A stretch of DNA of 64,000 bases from Celeribacter baekdonensis B30 (GCF_000299875.1 NZ_AMRK01000003.1:124001-188000), one strand, 5' to 3'; shown: positions 9,148 through 18,957, counted from the stretch's first letter. Made by a program: numbers and translations. Notes: generated from the letters alone by a model not told the origin.

Positions 9148-10326
9148 ATGGTCGGAGCGGATACAGCGTGGATTCTTGTCGCCACGGCACTTGTCTTATT
9201 CATGTCATTGCCGGGGTTGGCACTGTTCTACGGCGGGCTGGTGCGGGCGCGCAATGTGTTGAGCGTGTTCATGCATGTCTATGCCATCGCCTGTTTGATG
9301 AGCCTGCTCTGGCTCGCGGTCGGCTATTCCATCGCCTTTGGCGAGGGCAATGGCTATTGGGGCGGTTTGGGCAAAATCTTCCTCTTCGGCATTGACGCCA
9401 ACACCGTAAAAGGCACCCTGCCCGAGGTGTTGTTTTTCGCCTTTCAAATGACCTTTGCCATCATCACCCCGGCGTTGATTGTCGGGGCTTATGTCGAACG
9501 GATTTCCTTTGGCTTCGTGCTGACCTTTTCCGGGCTTTGGATGCTGTTGTGCTACGCGCCGGTGGCCCATTGGATTTGGGGCGGTGGCTTTATGTCCGAT
9601 GGCGGGATTTTCGGTGCGACGGGCACGCGCGATTTTGCCGGTGGGATCGTGGTGCATGAAACCGCGGGGTTGGCGGCGCTGATCATCGCGGTGATGCTGG
9701 GTCGTCGCAAGGTGGACAATAAGCCGCCGCACAACCCAGGATATGTGATGATCGGGGCGGCGATGCTTTGGGTCGGATGGTTTGGGTTCAACGGCGGGTC
9801 GCAATTGGCCGCCGATGGCGGGGCTGCAATGGCGATCACCGTGACGCATATTTCAGCGGCCGCCGCGTCGATGACCTGGGCGTTTTGGGAGCGGATCAAA
9901 TATGGCAAAGCCTCGCTTGTCGGCATCGTCACCGGCACCATTGCCGGACTGGCCTCGATCACCCCGGCCTCGGGCCATGTCACCCCGGTTGAAGCACTGT
10001 TGATTGGCGCAATCGCGGGCATTCTCTGTCAGGAGATGGTCAATCTGATCCGAGGCAAATTGCGGATCGACGACACGCTGGATGTGTTCGCGGTCCATGG
10101 CGTTGGCGGGATTTTTGGCACGATCATGATCGCCGCCTTTGGTGCGGGCACTTGGATGGCGCAGCTTGGTGCCTTGGTGATTGTCGGCCTGTTCACCACT
10201 ATTGTGACCGTGACATTGGTCTATGTCACCAAGGTTTTGGTTGGCTTTCGGGTCGATGCGGAGACGGAACACGCCGGGCTTGACCTCGCGCAACATGGGG
10301 AAAGCGCCTACGACCACAATTCGTGA
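9148..10326 (+). CDS. amt: Ammonium transporter Amt (AmtY-like)
   Basis: Inner-membrane ammonium channel of 392 residues with about eleven hydrophobic helices and no cleavable signal peptide. The pore histidine pair is visible in GGIVVHETAG and DVFAVHGVGG. Other signatures are LPGLALFYGGLVRA near the start and GWFGFNGGS. The ribosome site AGGAGGGG is strong. No glnK (PII) gene accompanies it, unlike standard glnK-amtB pairs; Rhodobacter capsulatus has such an isolated amtY. Its position next to the ntr cluster suggests nitrogen control, but no NtrC site is proven. Confidence 0.95.
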   Translation: MVGADTAWILVATALVLFMSLPGLALFYGGLVRARNVLSVFMHVYAIACLMSLLWLAVGYSIAFGEGNGYWGGLGKIFLFGIDANTVKGTLPEVLFFAFQMTFAIITPALIVGAYVERISFGFVLTFSGLWMLLCYAPVAHWIWGGGFMSDGGIFGATGTRDFAGGIVVHETAGLAALIIAVMLGRRKVDNKPPHNPGYVMIGAAMLWVGWFGFNGGSQLAADGGAAMAITVTHISAAAASMTWAFWERIKYGKASLVGIVTGTIAGLASITPASGHVTPVEALLIGAIAGILCQEMVNLIRGKLRIDDTLDVFAVHGVGGIFGTIMIAAFGAGTWMAQLGALVIVGLFTTIVTVTLVYVTKVLVGFRVDAETEHAGLDLAQHGESAYDHNS

Positions 10327-10346
10327 GGGACACGGTATAAAACAGC

Positions 10347-10373
10347 AAAGGCGGGGTTTCTCCCGCCTTTTTC
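10347..10373. terminator. Bidirectional terminator amt / coq10-like
   Basis: Stem AAAGGCGGG / CCCGCCTTT with a short loop and T-run, followed by TTC; A-run on the other side, so it can stop both converging genes. Confidence 0.8.
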
Positions 10374-10393
10374 ACCTCTCAAAGCTGAAAAAC

Positions 10394-10840
10394 TTATTTA
10401 TAGAGCTCTGCCGCACGGCGTTCAAAGGCCCGCACGATCCGTTGCATCGCATCATTGAACACCATGCCAATGATCCCCTGCAGAATCGCATTTTTGAACT
10501 CGAAATCGACGAAAAATTCAATGTCACAACCGCCGTCAGGACTGTCCTGAAAGCTCCACCAGCTTTTCATATACCGAAACGGCCCGTCGAGATATTCGGT
10601 GTCGATCTTTTTCTGAGCGGGGAAGAGCGTGACGCGGGAGCCAAATTTTTCGCGGAACACTTTGAACGAAATCACCAGATCGGCCAGCATGACCTCGTGA
10701 TCGCCCACACTCGTGCGCGAACGGATGCGCGCGGCGGCGTTCCACGGCAAAAACTTGGGATAGCTTTCAACGTCTGCGACAAGCGCATACATTTGATCGG
10801 CGCTATAGGGGAGATGTTTTGTTTCTTGGTGCGTCGGCAT
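10394..10840 (-). CDS. Coq10/RatA-type START-domain protein
   Basis: 148-residue START-like (polyketide cyclase/dehydrase, SRPBCC fold) protein. It shows the opening [23 protein letters not shown] and a C-terminal amphipathic helix ([16 protein letters not shown]) typical of this group. Relatives include mitochondrial Coq10, which binds ubiquinone, and RatA of E. coli; the family alone does not decide the role. The ATG at 10840 begins the conserved part. An ATG at 10909 adds an arginine/cysteine-rich stretch unlike the family. It is divergent from hpt. Confidence 0.85.
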   Translation of the reverse strand: MPTHQETKHLPYSADQMYALVADVESYPKFLPWNAAARIRSRTSVGDHEVMLADLVISFKVFREKFGSRVTLFPAQKKIDTEYLDGPFRYMKSWWSFQDSPDGGCDIEFFVDFEFKNAILQGIIGMVFNDAMQRIVRAFERRAAELYK

Positions 10841-10907
10841 GGTCACTGGTTTTCTGTGTCGTCCCTCGGTATGTCTATGCCTGAGGCACAAAATGCAAGG
10901 GGTTAGC

Positions 10908-11471
10908 ATGTCGCAACGGCCATATCACATCGACGTCATGATTTCGGCCAAGGCCATTGCCGCGCGGATCGAAGAACTCGCCCGCCTCATTCGCGACGAG
11001 TATAAGGACACTGACAAATTGGTGGTTGTCGGCTTGTTGCGCGGCTCATTTGTGTTCATCGCCGATCTGGTGCGCGAATTGGAGATGAATGTGGAGGTCG
11101 ATTTTCTCGAAGCCTCCTCCTATGGCAATGCGACCGAAAGTTCCCGCGAAGTCAAAATCTTAAAGGATTTGCGCGGGGCGATTGAAGGGCGTGACGTGTT
11201 GGTGGTTGAGGACATCGTCGACACCGGCCACACGCTGACGGCGGTGTTGGAGCTGTTGCGCTCGCGCCATCCGCGCAAGTTGGAAACCATTGCCCTTTTG
11301 GACAAACCGGCGCGGCGCGAAGTGCCGCTGAAAGCGACATGGACCGGGTTTGAAATCCCCGATGCCTTTGTCGTCGGCTACGGCATTGACTTCGCCCAAG
11401 CCAACCGTAACCTGCCCTATATCGGCACGGTTGTGTTTGACGATGAGGGCACTGCGGAGGCATCCGCGTGA
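10908..11471 (+). CDS. hpt: Hypoxanthine phosphoribosyltransferase
   Basis: Purine salvage enzyme of 187 residues converting hypoxanthine (and guanine) with PRPP to IMP/GMP in the cytoplasm. The PRPP motif [12 protein letters not shown] sits near residues 98-109 and the flexible-loop segment SSYG near 67. The N-terminal [10 protein letters not shown] and C-terminal VGYGIDFAQ are also typical. ATG at 10908 has AAGGGG 7 bases upstream. The stop overlaps the next small gene as GTGA. Confidence 0.93.
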   Translation: MSQRPYHIDVMISAKAIAARIEELARLIRDEYKDTDKLVVVGLLRGSFVFIADLVRELEMNVEVDFLEASSYGNATESSREVKILKDLRGAIEGRDVLVVEDIVDTGHTLTAVLELLRSRHPRKLETIALLDKPARREVPLKATWTGFEIPDAFVVGYGIDFAQANRNLPYIGTVVFDDEGTAEASA

Positions 11472-11659
11472 GCCAATTGCGCTGGCTGCTGCGCGCCAAA
11501 CGCTGGGCGCAGAACCCGCCGTCAAAGTCGCGGGTAAAGTTTGTGTTCGCGATCATCGCGGTCTGTGTTGCGCTTTACGGCGTTGAGAAACTGGTTGGAC
11601 TGCCCGACTGGATGCAGGTCAATGGCGCGAGCAAGATCAAAGTCCGGCCCGTGCCCTGA
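11468..11659 (+). CDS. Small single-pass membrane protein after hpt
   Basis: 63-residue protein starting with GTG that overlaps the hpt stop (GTGA). The N-terminal third is basic (RWLLRAKRW), followed by one hydrophobic helix around residues 24-44 and a short polar tail ending KVRPVP, which suggests an N-in membrane anchor. Function unknown. The overlap argues it is translated together with hpt. Confidence 0.65.
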   Translation: MSQLRWLLRAKRWAQNPPSKSRVKFVFAIIAVCVALYGVEKLVGLPDWMQVNGASKIKVRPVP

Positions 11660-11696
11660 GCCGCGCGCACCCAGATCCCCCCACCCTGAACATGGA

Positions 11697-12572
11697 TCAA
11701 CGGCCTCCCAAAAGCTGCTCCTGCTCGGCCTCAAGCGCTGTTGAAATCCGCGCACGGGCCAAGCGCAGCCGGGGCGCATCGGCCAGATCGGCGTGCGAGG
11801 CGACATAAATCGGCACTGGCGGCACCTCAAGCACCGGCTCCACCTGCACCAGACCCGCCGACCCATTGCCCAAAAACGCAGGCAACATCACCCGCCCCAA
11901 TCCGGCCTCAGCCAAAGATTGCAGCGACAGGAAACTGTCGGCGGCGGCGGTAAAGGTGGTTTTGCGCCGCTCCAACGCCTCGCGCAGCTTTTGCGCGACG
12001 GGCGAACGTCCGATGGCCCCGGTCAACCCCAACCAGTGATCGGCAGGCACATCGGGTGAGGCGGCATAAAAGCCAAAGGCCATTTGCGCGGCCATATCGC
12101 CAACCAGATCGTCAGGCAATTTATAGGTCGGGCGCACGGTGACATCGGCATGAAGCCGCGACAGATCAAGGTGGGCGTTGTTCGACAAAAGCTCAAAGGA
12201 CAAATCCCTTTCGCGCTGCGACAGACGTGCCAAAAGCGGCGGCAGGATTTTGTGGCAAAACGAGTCGGTCGAGGTGACGCGGATCACCCCCGCCAAAGGC
12301 GCTTCGCCCGCGCGCGCCAAGCGTTCGACCGCGTTGACCGCAGTTTCGACCTCGCGCGCGGCTTCAATCAGGCGCAGATTTTCCGGCGAGATGTCATATC
12401 CGCGCACGGATTTTTCAAACAATTCAACGCCAAGACGCGCTTCAATCGCGGCGACCCGGCGCAACACTGTGGCGTGATTGACACCTAAATGCCGCGCCGC
12501 GCCTGAAACGGAGCCAGTGCGCGCGACGGCCAAAACAAAGCGAAAATCATCCCAATTTGGCCTTTGCATCAT
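11697..12572 (-). CDS. LysR-family transcriptional regulator
   Basis: 291-residue LysR regulator. The winged helix-turn-helix is at about 5-60 (WDDFRFVLAVARTGSVSGAA, with HATVLRRVAAIEARLG). The remainder is a periplasmic-binding-like effector domain of a shortened type. ATG at 12572 is preceded by GGAGAGAAGG. Flanking genes are hpt and an rRNA methyltransferase, and no target or effector can be inferred from them. In-frame sequence upstream to 12677 does not resemble the family. Confidence 0.85.
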   Translation of the reverse strand: MMQRPNWDDFRFVLAVARTGSVSGAARHLGVNHATVLRRVAAIEARLGVELFEKSVRGYDISPENLRLIEAAREVETAVNAVERLARAGEAPLAGVIRVTSTDSFCHKILPPLLARLSQRERDLSFELLSNNAHLDLSRLHADVTVRPTYKLPDDLVGDMAAQMAFGFYAASPDVPADHWLGLTGAIGRSPVAQKLREALERRKTTFTAAADSFLSLQSLAEAGLGRVMLPAFLGNGSAGLVQVEPVLEVPPVPIYVASHADLADAPRLRLARARISTALEAEQEQLLGGR

Positions 12573-12676
12573 CTGACACCTTCTCTCCCTGTGATGCTTT
12601 ATTTTAACATGGGTGCGTGCAGGGGTGCTTTGAGGGAAATCACAAAACGCACATTTTGCACAAGGCAAACGCCCCA

Positions 12677-12702
12677 TGCCCTGATCTCGTGCCCTGATCT
12701 CG
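12677..12702. repeat. Perfect 13-bp tandem duplication
   Basis: TGCCCTGATCTCG occurs twice in direct succession in the gap downstream of the rRNA methyltransferase gene. Probably a replication-slippage product. Confidence 0.9.
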
Positions 12703-12710
12703 CATCCAGA

Positions 12711-13850
12711 TCACCCCAATGCGGCGCTTTGATACAACCGGACTTTGAGACCACCATGGGCGATGGGGGCTTGGGGCGGCAACCAAGGGAGCGTGGTGGC
12801 CTGTGCCAACTGATCATCAGAGGTGATCATGCCGACGCGCCAGCCGGAAAACCGGTCCTTCATCACCTCGCCAAAGGCAGAATAGAGCGCGAACAGGTCC
12901 TTTTTCTTGCCGATCCGCGCGCCGTAGGGCGGGTTGACGATGACAAGGCCCGGCGCGCCCTCGGGGCGGGTGATCTCGGACACAGGCACAGGCTGAAATG
13001 TACACATATCGGCCACGCCCGCGCGCTCGGCATTCTCGTTCGCCATGCGCACAACATTCACATTGCGATCAGAACCGTAAAACTGCAAAGCGCTCTCATG
13101 ATTTTGCCAATCCGCTTTGATGTTTTGCACCCGCGCCGGATCATAGGTGGCGAGGTGTTCAAAGGCAAAGTGGCGGGCACGTCCGGCCATCATGTGCCGC
13201 GCGATTTCCGCCGCCTCAATCACAAAAGTGCCGGACCCACACATCGGGTCAAGCACCGGCTCCGTGCCATCATAGCCACAGGCGCGCAAACACAGCGCCG
13301 CCATGGTTTCGCGCATTGGCGCTTTGCCCATGGCCTGTTTGTGGCCGCGTTTGTGCAGACCCTCGCCGGAGGTATCAACGGAAAGCTGAATATTGTTGTC
13401 GTCGAACCGGGCTTTGATCACCAGATCGGCGTCGTCCAAGCCTTCGGCAATCTTGACGCCAAATTCCTCGGCAATGGCGCGTTCAAACCGCTCGACCGCC
13501 GCCCCAGCGTGATAGATTTTCGACTTTTTGTTGGTGCTGACTTCGACCTTGAGGGAGAGCCCCCCGGTCAACACGCCCTGCCCCAAAATCTCGTCCCACG
13601 GGAATTTGCGCGCACGTTTGTCAAGTTGCGCCAAATGAAAGGCGCGAAATTCGCCAAACCGCGCCAAGACTTTCGACGCACCGCGCAAGCACAGGTTGGC
13701 GCGCCAGACATCCTCCCACGTGCCACGGATCGTCACCCCGCCCGGCGAGAGCACGGGCGCGTCAAACCCCGCCTGCTGCACCTCAGCCATAAGCATCGGC
13801 TCCAGCCCCGGCGGGGCGGTGAGGAAAATCTCAAATGTCGGGTCGGTCAC
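12711..13850 (-). CDS. THUMP-domain 23S rRNA methyltransferase (RlmKL/RlmL-type)
   Basis: 379-residue SAM-dependent methyltransferase. An N-terminal THUMP-like RNA-binding part (about 1-165) starts with EIFLTAPPGLEPMLMAEV. The Rossmann domain has the SAM motif DPMCGSGTFVIEAA (about 230) and the catalytic NPPYG motif (about 310), typical of N2-guanine methylation of rRNA. The GTG at 13850 lies one base after the lipA stop, so both are likely one transcript. An ATG at 13913 would overlap lipA by about 60 bases. Confidence 0.88.
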   Translation of the reverse strand: MTDPTFEIFLTAPPGLEPMLMAEVQQAGFDAPVLSPGGVTIRGTWEDVWRANLCLRGASKVLARFGEFRAFHLAQLDKRARKFPWDEILGQGVLTGGLSLKVEVSTNKKSKIYHAGAAVERFERAIAEEFGVKIAEGLDDADLVIKARFDDNNIQLSVDTSGEGLHKRGHKQAMGKAPMRETMAALCLRACGYDGTEPVLDPMCGSGTFVIEAAEIARHMMAGRARHFAFEHLATYDPARVQNIKADWQNHESALQFYGSDRNVNVVRMANENAERAGVADMCTFQPVPVSEITRPEGAPGLVIVNPPYGARIGKKKDLFALYSAFGEVMKDRFSGWRVGMITSDDQLAQATTLPWLPPQAPIAHGGLKVRLYQSAALG

Positions 13851-13851
13851 G

Positions 13852-14802
13852 TCAGGCCCGGCCGAGCTTTTGCAAACGGTTGTCGCGCAGGCGGGCAAAA
13901 TCGTCGCCCGCATGATAGGACGAGCGCGTCAGCGGCGTGGCCGAAACCATCAAGAACCCTTTGCCATAAGCGGTCTTTTCATAGGCTTTGAATTCGTCCG
14001 GGGTGACAAACCGATCGACGGCATGGTGTTTTGGCGTCGGCTGAAGGTATTGGCCGATGGTCAAAAAGTCGATGTCGGCGGCGCGCATGTCGTCCATCAC
14101 CTGATGCACCGATTGGCGATCCTCGCCCAGACCCACCATGATGCCGGATTTGGTGAACATCGTCGGATCGAGCTCTTTGACCCGCTGAAGCAGGCGCAGC
14201 GAGTGGAAATAGCGCGCGCCCGGACGCACGGTTGGGTAGAGGCCCGGCACCGTCTCAAGATTGTGGTTGAACACGTCGGGCTTGGCGGCCACGACGGTTT
14301 CCAACACCGCATCGGAACATTTCAAAAAGTCCGGCGTGAGAATTTCGATCGTAGTGTCAGGCGCACGGTGACGGATGGCGCGGATGGTTTGGGCGAAATG
14401 CTCTGCCCCGCCGTCTTCCAAATCATCGCGGTCCACCGAGGTGATCACCACATGTTTGAGGCCGAGTTTTTGTACCGCATCGGCGACACGGCCCGGTTCA
14501 AACACATCAAGCGCGTCCGGGCGGCCCGTGGCGACGTTACAAAAGGTACAGCCGCGGGTGCAAATTTCGCCCATGATCATCATCGTGGCGTGGCCTTGCG
14601 ACCAGCATTCGCCAGCGTTCGGACAGCCCGCCTCTTCGCAGACCGTCACCAGCTTATGCTCGCGCATGATGCGATGCGTTTCTTTATAGCCCGCCGAGGT
14701 CGGTGCCTTGACCCGAATCCAATCCGGCTTTTTCGGCTGGGCATTGTCAGCCCGATGCGCCTTTTCAGGGTGGCGTTGGTCGGGAATCTTGAGATCACGC
14801 AT
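13852..14802 (-). CDS. lipA: Lipoyl synthase LipA
   Basis: Radical-SAM enzyme that inserts two sulfurs into protein-bound octanoyl groups, 316 residues. The auxiliary cluster ligands are C55, C60 and C66 ([12 protein letters not shown]). The radical-SAM cluster ligands are C81, C85 and C88 (CTRGCTFC). The C-terminal serine ligand is in RSSYHAG. ATG at 14802 (MRDLKIPD) has GGAGAAAGG upstream. Earlier in-frame ATGs add a basic extension not seen in the family. Confidence 0.96.
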   Translation of the reverse strand: MRDLKIPDQRHPEKAHRADNAQPKKPDWIRVKAPTSAGYKETHRIMREHKLVTVCEEAGCPNAGECWSQGHATMMIMGEICTRGCTFCNVATGRPDALDVFEPGRVADAVQKLGLKHVVITSVDRDDLEDGGAEHFAQTIRAIRHRAPDTTIEILTPDFLKCSDAVLETVVAAKPDVFNHNLETVPGLYPTVRPGARYFHSLRLLQRVKELDPTMFTKSGIMVGLGEDRQSVHQVMDDMRAADIDFLTIGQYLQPTPKHHAVDRFVTPDEFKAYEKTAYGKGFLMVSATPLTRSSYHAGDDFARLRDNRLQKLGRA

Positions 14803-14917
14803 GGCAGGGCCTTTCTCCGTTTGGACCATGATATAGGCAGTCTGCCCGCAAATGTCTCGCGAAAACCACGCCATTTGCTTCTGCAGCATTTTTCGCCGCA
14901 CCCGCATTGAAGCGTGC

Positions 14918-14934
14918 TTTAGAATCGCTCTAAA
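14918..14934. promoter_or_regulatory. Irr-box-like (iron control element) palindrome
   Basis: TTTAGAA-TCG-CTCTAAA matches the alphaproteobacterial Irr/ICE consensus TTTAGAA-N3-TTCTAAA at 13 of 14 fixed positions. It lies 59 bp upstream of the peroxiredoxin start. The assignment to Irr is inference from the motif. Confidence 0.55.
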
Positions 14935-14993
14935 AGGGCTGCGATAGAAGACTGCGTCCCGCTTTCACGGGACACCCAAACAGGAGTTGACCG

Positions 14994-15542
14994 ATGAAAG
15001 CCGGATATAAACTGCCCGAAGTAACCTTTCACACCCGCGTGCGCGACGACAGCATTGGTGGCGACAACCCGTTCAAATGGGAAGACAAAACCACCGCCGA
15101 TTACTTTGCGGGCAAACGCGTTGTGTTGTTCTCCCTGCCGGGCGCCTTCACCCCGACCTGCTCGACCTACCAGTTGCCGGGGTTCGAGAATGGCTTTGCC
15201 GATTTCCAGGCCGAAGGCATCGACGCGATCTACTGCATGTCCGTCAATGACAGCTTTGTCATGAACAAATGGGCGCAATCTCAAGAGCTTAAAAATGTCA
15301 AAGTCATCCCCGATGGCTCCGGCGAATTCACCCGCCGCATGGGCATGTTGGTGCGCAAAGACAACTTGGGCTTTGGCCTGCGCTCCTGGCGCTATGCCGC
15401 TGTCGTCAACGACGGCGTCATCGAAGCCTGGTTCGAAGAGCCCGGCCTGTGCGACAACCACGGCGAAGACCCCTACGGCGTCTCCTCTCCTGAAACCGTG
15501 CTGTCCTACCTCAAAGAAGCGAAAGCCGAAGCCGTCGCATAA
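14994..15542 (+). CDS. Peroxiredoxin (Prx5 type)
   Basis: Thiol peroxidase of 182 residues that reduces H2O2 and organic hydroperoxides. The peroxidatic cysteine is C56 in PGAFTPTCS, and the arginine partner is near RSWRYA. A further cysteine, C153, in GLCDNHGEDPYGVS could serve as resolving residue. No signal peptide, so cytoplasmic. The ribosome site CAGGAG precedes the ATG. An Irr-like box lies upstream and a strong terminator downstream, so it is monocistronic. Confidence 0.92.
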   Translation: MKAGYKLPEVTFHTRVRDDSIGGDNPFKWEDKTTADYFAGKRVVLFSLPGAFTPTCSTYQLPGFENGFADFQAEGIDAIYCMSVNDSFVMNKWAQSQELKNVKVIPDGSGEFTRRMGMLVRKDNLGFGLRSWRYAAVVNDGVIEAWFEEPGLCDNHGEDPYGVSSPETVLSYLKEAKAEAVA

Positions 15543-15562
15543 GACCGTCGAACACGTCTTGG

Positions 15563-15596
15563 AAAGGCCCGTGGGACATCCTCCTGCGGGCCTTTT
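15563..15596 (+). terminator. Terminator of the peroxiredoxin gene
   Basis: Perfect 9-bp stem AAAGGCCCG / CGGGCCTTT with a 15-base loop and T-run. Confidence 0.85.
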
Positions 15597-15756
15597 GCAT
15601 GTGCAGCATAACGACAGATGGCGAAACATTTGCATAGCGGGACTTCGCGAGACGCATGGCGAATATCGGGTTTTGGGCTTTGATCACGACTTGTTTAGAA
15701 AAAGCCTCTAAACTGCCGACATCTGATGATTTAAGACCTCCCATTGAAGGCTCCCC

Positions 15757-16341
15757 ATGCGCGCCCTTTTGCTTTTCTGTCTCACTTTCTTGCCCTTCGC
15801 CCTGCCCTCTGGGCCCGCCCATGCCGGGACCTGTGAGGATTTGTGGTATAGTCGAAATTGGATCATGGACCGGGCGGGCTATTGCTTTGGTACGCCACTG
15901 GGCCAGACCTATTTTGACAATTCCGATTGCACTGGCAAAAACGTGTCGCTGACATCTCGGGACGCAGAGCGCGTGGCGGAACTGCGGGAAATCGAACAAT
16001 ATCAAGGCTGTACACTCAACACGCAAAGCACCTATCTCGCCCTTGATGACATCCAATTCCGCAGGCTTTTGGTCGAGCAACCGACGCTCTTTCCAGAGGG
16101 CGAAGGCTTCCTTTGCATGGGCTATACTGGCTATGGGGTGTCGCTTTTGGCCGGACCAGAGTCGAACAGTGGTGTCATAAGCGCGCTTGAACCCGGCGAT
16201 TGGTATCGCACCCGGCACGATGACATCGGCGCCTGGACCTATATCATCGTCACAGCCCCGCACTCTGAGCGCGTCAAAGCGGCGGGCTGGGCAATGTTTG
16301 CACCAGACAGCTACATGCAATGCCTGGCGGCAGCCGGTTAA
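15757..16341 (+). CDS. Secreted DUF4453/YARHG-like protein
   Basis: 194-residue exported protein of unknown function. A signal peptide covers about 1-23 (MRALLLFCLTFLP..., cleavage after AHA). The mature start TCEDLWYSRNWIMDRAGYCF resembles the YARHG/DUF4453 pattern of a tryptophan-tyrosine-arginine-asparagine helix followed by GYCF. Five or six cysteines in the mature part suggest disulfides and a periplasmic location. Its TAA shares the TTAA sequence with the oxyR stop, so the two genes converge and overlap by 2 bases. Confidence 0.75.
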   Translation: MRALLLFCLTFLPFALPSGPAHAGTCEDLWYSRNWIMDRAGYCFGTPLGQTYFDNSDCTGKNVSLTSRDAERVAELREIEQYQGCTLNTQSTYLALDDIQFRRLLVEQPTLFPEGEGFLCMGYTGYGVSLLAGPESNSGVISALEPGDWYRTRHDDIGAWTYIIVTAPHSERVKAAGWAMFAPDSYMQCLAAAG

Positions 16342-17264
16342 CCGCGCCGCCGCGCCTCCTCCATCAACTCGCTGCCCGCCTCAGACAAAAGGGCGGCCAG
16401 ATCCGTGAACCATGTTTTGGCCTCCGTCGAATGCCGCCGCACCAAAGCGATGGTGCGTTGAGGTTGCGGTTCGGGAAAGCGCAAGACCGTCATGTCGGGG
16501 CTGGCCGCCTGTTCGGAACACAGGGCGATTTCGGGCACGAAGGTCAGGCCGAACCCCTGCGCCACCAATCCGCACAGCGTCGATAAAGAAGACGCGCCCA
16601 AATCAACGGTTTGGCGCGCACGCGTCAGGCCGCAGACATCCAAGGCCTGATCCGCCAAACAATGACCCTCGTCCAACAGCAAAAGCGCATCCGGCGGCAG
16701 ATCGGTTGGGCGCGGCGGGGCAACCGGCGCGCTGAGCGCGTCAATCCGCGACTTTGACCCCGCCAAAAGGAAATAATCGGTAAACAGCGGCTCCGCCATC
16801 ACCCCCGCCACATCATATGGCAACGCGATCACCGCCGCATCCAACTGGCCGTTGATCACCGCCGTCAAAAGATCGGCAGTCTGGGCCTCGCGCACCCGCA
16901 GATCGAGATCAAGCGCGGCGGCTTTGATCCGGGTCAGCGCGCGCGGCAAAAGATAGGGCGCAATCGTCGGGATCACCCCAAGGCTCAGCCGCCCGTTCAG
17001 CCCTTTGGACTGGCGAATCTCGGCTTCCAGATCGCGGGTCATCGCCAAAATCTTCTGTGCCCGCTCCAACACCACCTGTCCCGCCCGCGTCAAACGAATG
17101 TCGCGTGGCAGCCGCTCGACCAACTGCGCACCCAGATTCAGCTCCATCTCTTTGATTTGCTGGGACAAGGCCGGTTGCGTGACATGCACGCGCTCGGCCG
17201 CGGCGGAAAAGCTGCGGGTGTCGGCCAAGGCAACGAAATAGGTCATTTGTCTGAGCGTCAGCAT
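16338..17264 (-). CDS. oxyR: Hydrogen-peroxide sensor OxyR
   Basis: 308-residue LysR-type activator. The N-terminal helix-turn-helix is at 1-60 (LRQMTYFVALADTRSFSAAA). The redox centre is clear: DEGHCLADQALDVC contains C202 and C211, matching C199 and C208 of E. coli OxyR. It is divergent from the catalase gene katA over a 118-bp region, the classic arrangement for direct activation. Confidence 0.95.
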   Translation of the reverse strand: MLTLRQMTYFVALADTRSFSAAAERVHVTQPALSQQIKEMELNLGAQLVERLPRDIRLTRAGQVVLERAQKILAMTRDLEAEIRQSKGLNGRLSLGVIPTIAPYLLPRALTRIKAAALDLDLRVREAQTADLLTAVINGQLDAAVIALPYDVAGVMAEPLFTDYFLLAGSKSRIDALSAPVAPPRPTDLPPDALLLLDEGHCLADQALDVCGLTRARQTVDLGASSLSTLCGLVAQGFGLTFVPEIALCSEQAASPDMTVLRFPEPQPQRTIALVRRHSTEAKTWFTDLAALLSEAGSELMEEARRRG

Positions 17265-17382
17265 GGCAAGCCTTTCTATAATTTAAACTAATACTCAATC
17301 ATAAAAAGTACAATTTCATTTAATTCATATCTCGTGACACACTCGCCGCAAGAGACAGACCCACATGAAGGAAAAGACAAGC
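17265..17382. promoter_or_regulatory. oxyR / katA divergent promoter
   Basis: 118 bp, very A/T rich at 17275-17335, between two divergent genes. Expected to hold the OxyR operator and both promoters. I do not see a clean ATAG-N7-CTAT repeat, so the exact site is not assigned. Confidence 0.5.
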
Positions 17383-18834
17383 ATGACCACCCGTTTGACC
17401 ACCTCCGCCGGCGCGCCGGTGTCGCATAATGACACGTCCAAAACCGCGGGTCCGCGCGGGCCCGTGATGCTTGACGATTACCAATTGATCGAAAAACTGG
17501 CGCATCAAAACCGCGAACGCATCCCCGAGCGCGTGGTTCATGCCAAGGGCTGGGGCGCGCAGGGCACTTTCACCGTCACCCATGACATCACGCAATATAC
17601 CTGCGCCGACATCTTTTCCAAGGTTGGCAACAGCTGTGACATCCTTTCGCGCTGGTCCACCGTGGCGGGCGAATTGGGCGCGGCGGATGCCGAACGCGAT
17701 GTGCGCGGGTTCTCGGTGAAATTCTACACGGATGAGGGCAATTGGGACGTCGTTGGCAACAACACTCCGGTGTTTTTCATCCGCGACGGGTTCAAATTCC
17801 CCGACTTCATCCGCACCCAAAAACGCCACCCGAAAACCAACCTGCGTTCTCCCGAGGCGATGTTTGATTTCTGGGCCGCGCAGCCCGAGTCGGTGCACCA
17901 AGTCACCATCCTGATGTCCGATCGCGGCATCCCGGTGAACCCGATGCACATGCACGGCTACGGCTCGCACACCTATTCAATGTGGAATAAAAATGGCGAG
18001 CGGGTCTGGGTCAAATTCCATTTCCGTACCCAGCAAGGGATCAAAAACCACAGCTCTGAAGCGGCCGAAACCCTGATCGGCAAGACCCGCGAGAGCTATC
18101 AGGAGGATTTGTTTGCCGCAATTGAGGCCCGAAATTTCCCGAAATGGGAACTCAACATTCAGGTCATGCCCGAAGCAAAGGCCGAAACGGTGGAGTTCAA
18201 CCCGTTCGATCTGACCAAAGTCTGGCCGCATGATCAATTCCCGTTGATCCCCGTGGGCATGTTGGAGTTCAACAAGAACCCCGACAACTATTTCCAAATT
18301 GTTGAAAACGCGGCCTATTCTCCGTCCAACAAGGTTCCGGGCATCGGTTTTAGCCCCGACAAAATGTTGCAAGCGCGCGTTTTTGCCTATGCCGACGCGC
18401 ACCGCTATCGCCTTGGCACCCATTACGAGGCCCTGCCCGCCAATGCGCCGAAATGCCCGGTGCATCACTATCACAAAGACGGTGCGATGAATTTCATGGG
18501 GCCAAGCACCGGGCATGTTGATGCCTATTACGAGCCGAACCAATACGCCGAGAGTGCCAAGCCGGATGTGAGCGTGGCCGAACCGCCGCTGAAAATCTCA
18601 GGCGATGCGGATAAATATGTGCAAGAGGATGCGGATGCCGATTACGTCCAGCCCCGCGCCCTTTATGCCGATGTGATGCAGGCGGATGAGCGCGCTCGGT
18701 TGCACGCCAATATGGCGGGCGCGATGGCGCCTTGCTCAATGCCTGTGCGCGAGCGGTGGCTGGCGGTTTTGGGCCGGGTTCACCCGGAGTATGAGGCAGG
18801 CGTTCGGGCGGAATTGGCCAGGCTCGACGCCTGA
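17383..18834 (+). CDS. katA: Catalase KatA (small-subunit heme type)
   Basis: Monofunctional heme catalase of 483 residues. Catalytic H53 sits in [11 protein letters not shown], the distal asparagine in VGNNTPVFF near 126, and the heme tyrosine ligand in [14 protein letters not shown] near 337. The length is that of clade-3 catalases. I prefer the ATG at 17383 because AAGGAAAAG lies directly upstream; an ATG at 17365 is also open and adds six residues. Transcribed away from oxyR. Confidence 0.95.
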   Translation: MTTRLTTSAGAPVSHNDTSKTAGPRGPVMLDDYQLIEKLAHQNRERIPERVVHAKGWGAQGTFTVTHDITQYTCADIFSKVGNSCDILSRWSTVAGELGAADAERDVRGFSVKFYTDEGNWDVVGNNTPVFFIRDGFKFPDFIRTQKRHPKTNLRSPEAMFDFWAAQPESVHQVTILMSDRGIPVNPMHMHGYGSHTYSMWNKNGERVWVKFHFRTQQGIKNHSSEAAETLIGKTRESYQEDLFAAIEARNFPKWELNIQVMPEAKAETVEFNPFDLTKVWPHDQFPLIPVGMLEFNKNPDNYFQIVENAAYSPSNKVPGIGFSPDKMLQARVFAYADAHRYRLGTHYEALPANAPKCPVHHYHKDGAMNFMGPSTGHVDAYYEPNQYAESAKPDVSVAEPPLKISGDADKYVQEDADADYVQPRALYADVMQADERARLHANMAGAMAPCSMPVRERWLAVLGRVHPEYEAGVRAELARLDA

Positions 18835-18863
18835 ACCGCCGCACAGGCCTGACATGAAGCTTG

Positions 18864-18896
18864 AAAGGGTCGGACAGAGTCCGGCCCTTTATTTTT
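18864..18896 (+). terminator. katA terminator
   Basis: 12-bp stem (AAAGGG.CGGAC / GTCCG.CCCTTT, one G-T wobble) with a 3-base loop, then ATTTTT. Confidence 0.9.
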
Positions 18897-18957
18897 GCGA
18901 AAAGATGCCCATCTAAAAGGAATGAACAGGACAGACTGACCAGAAAAGGACAGTACC

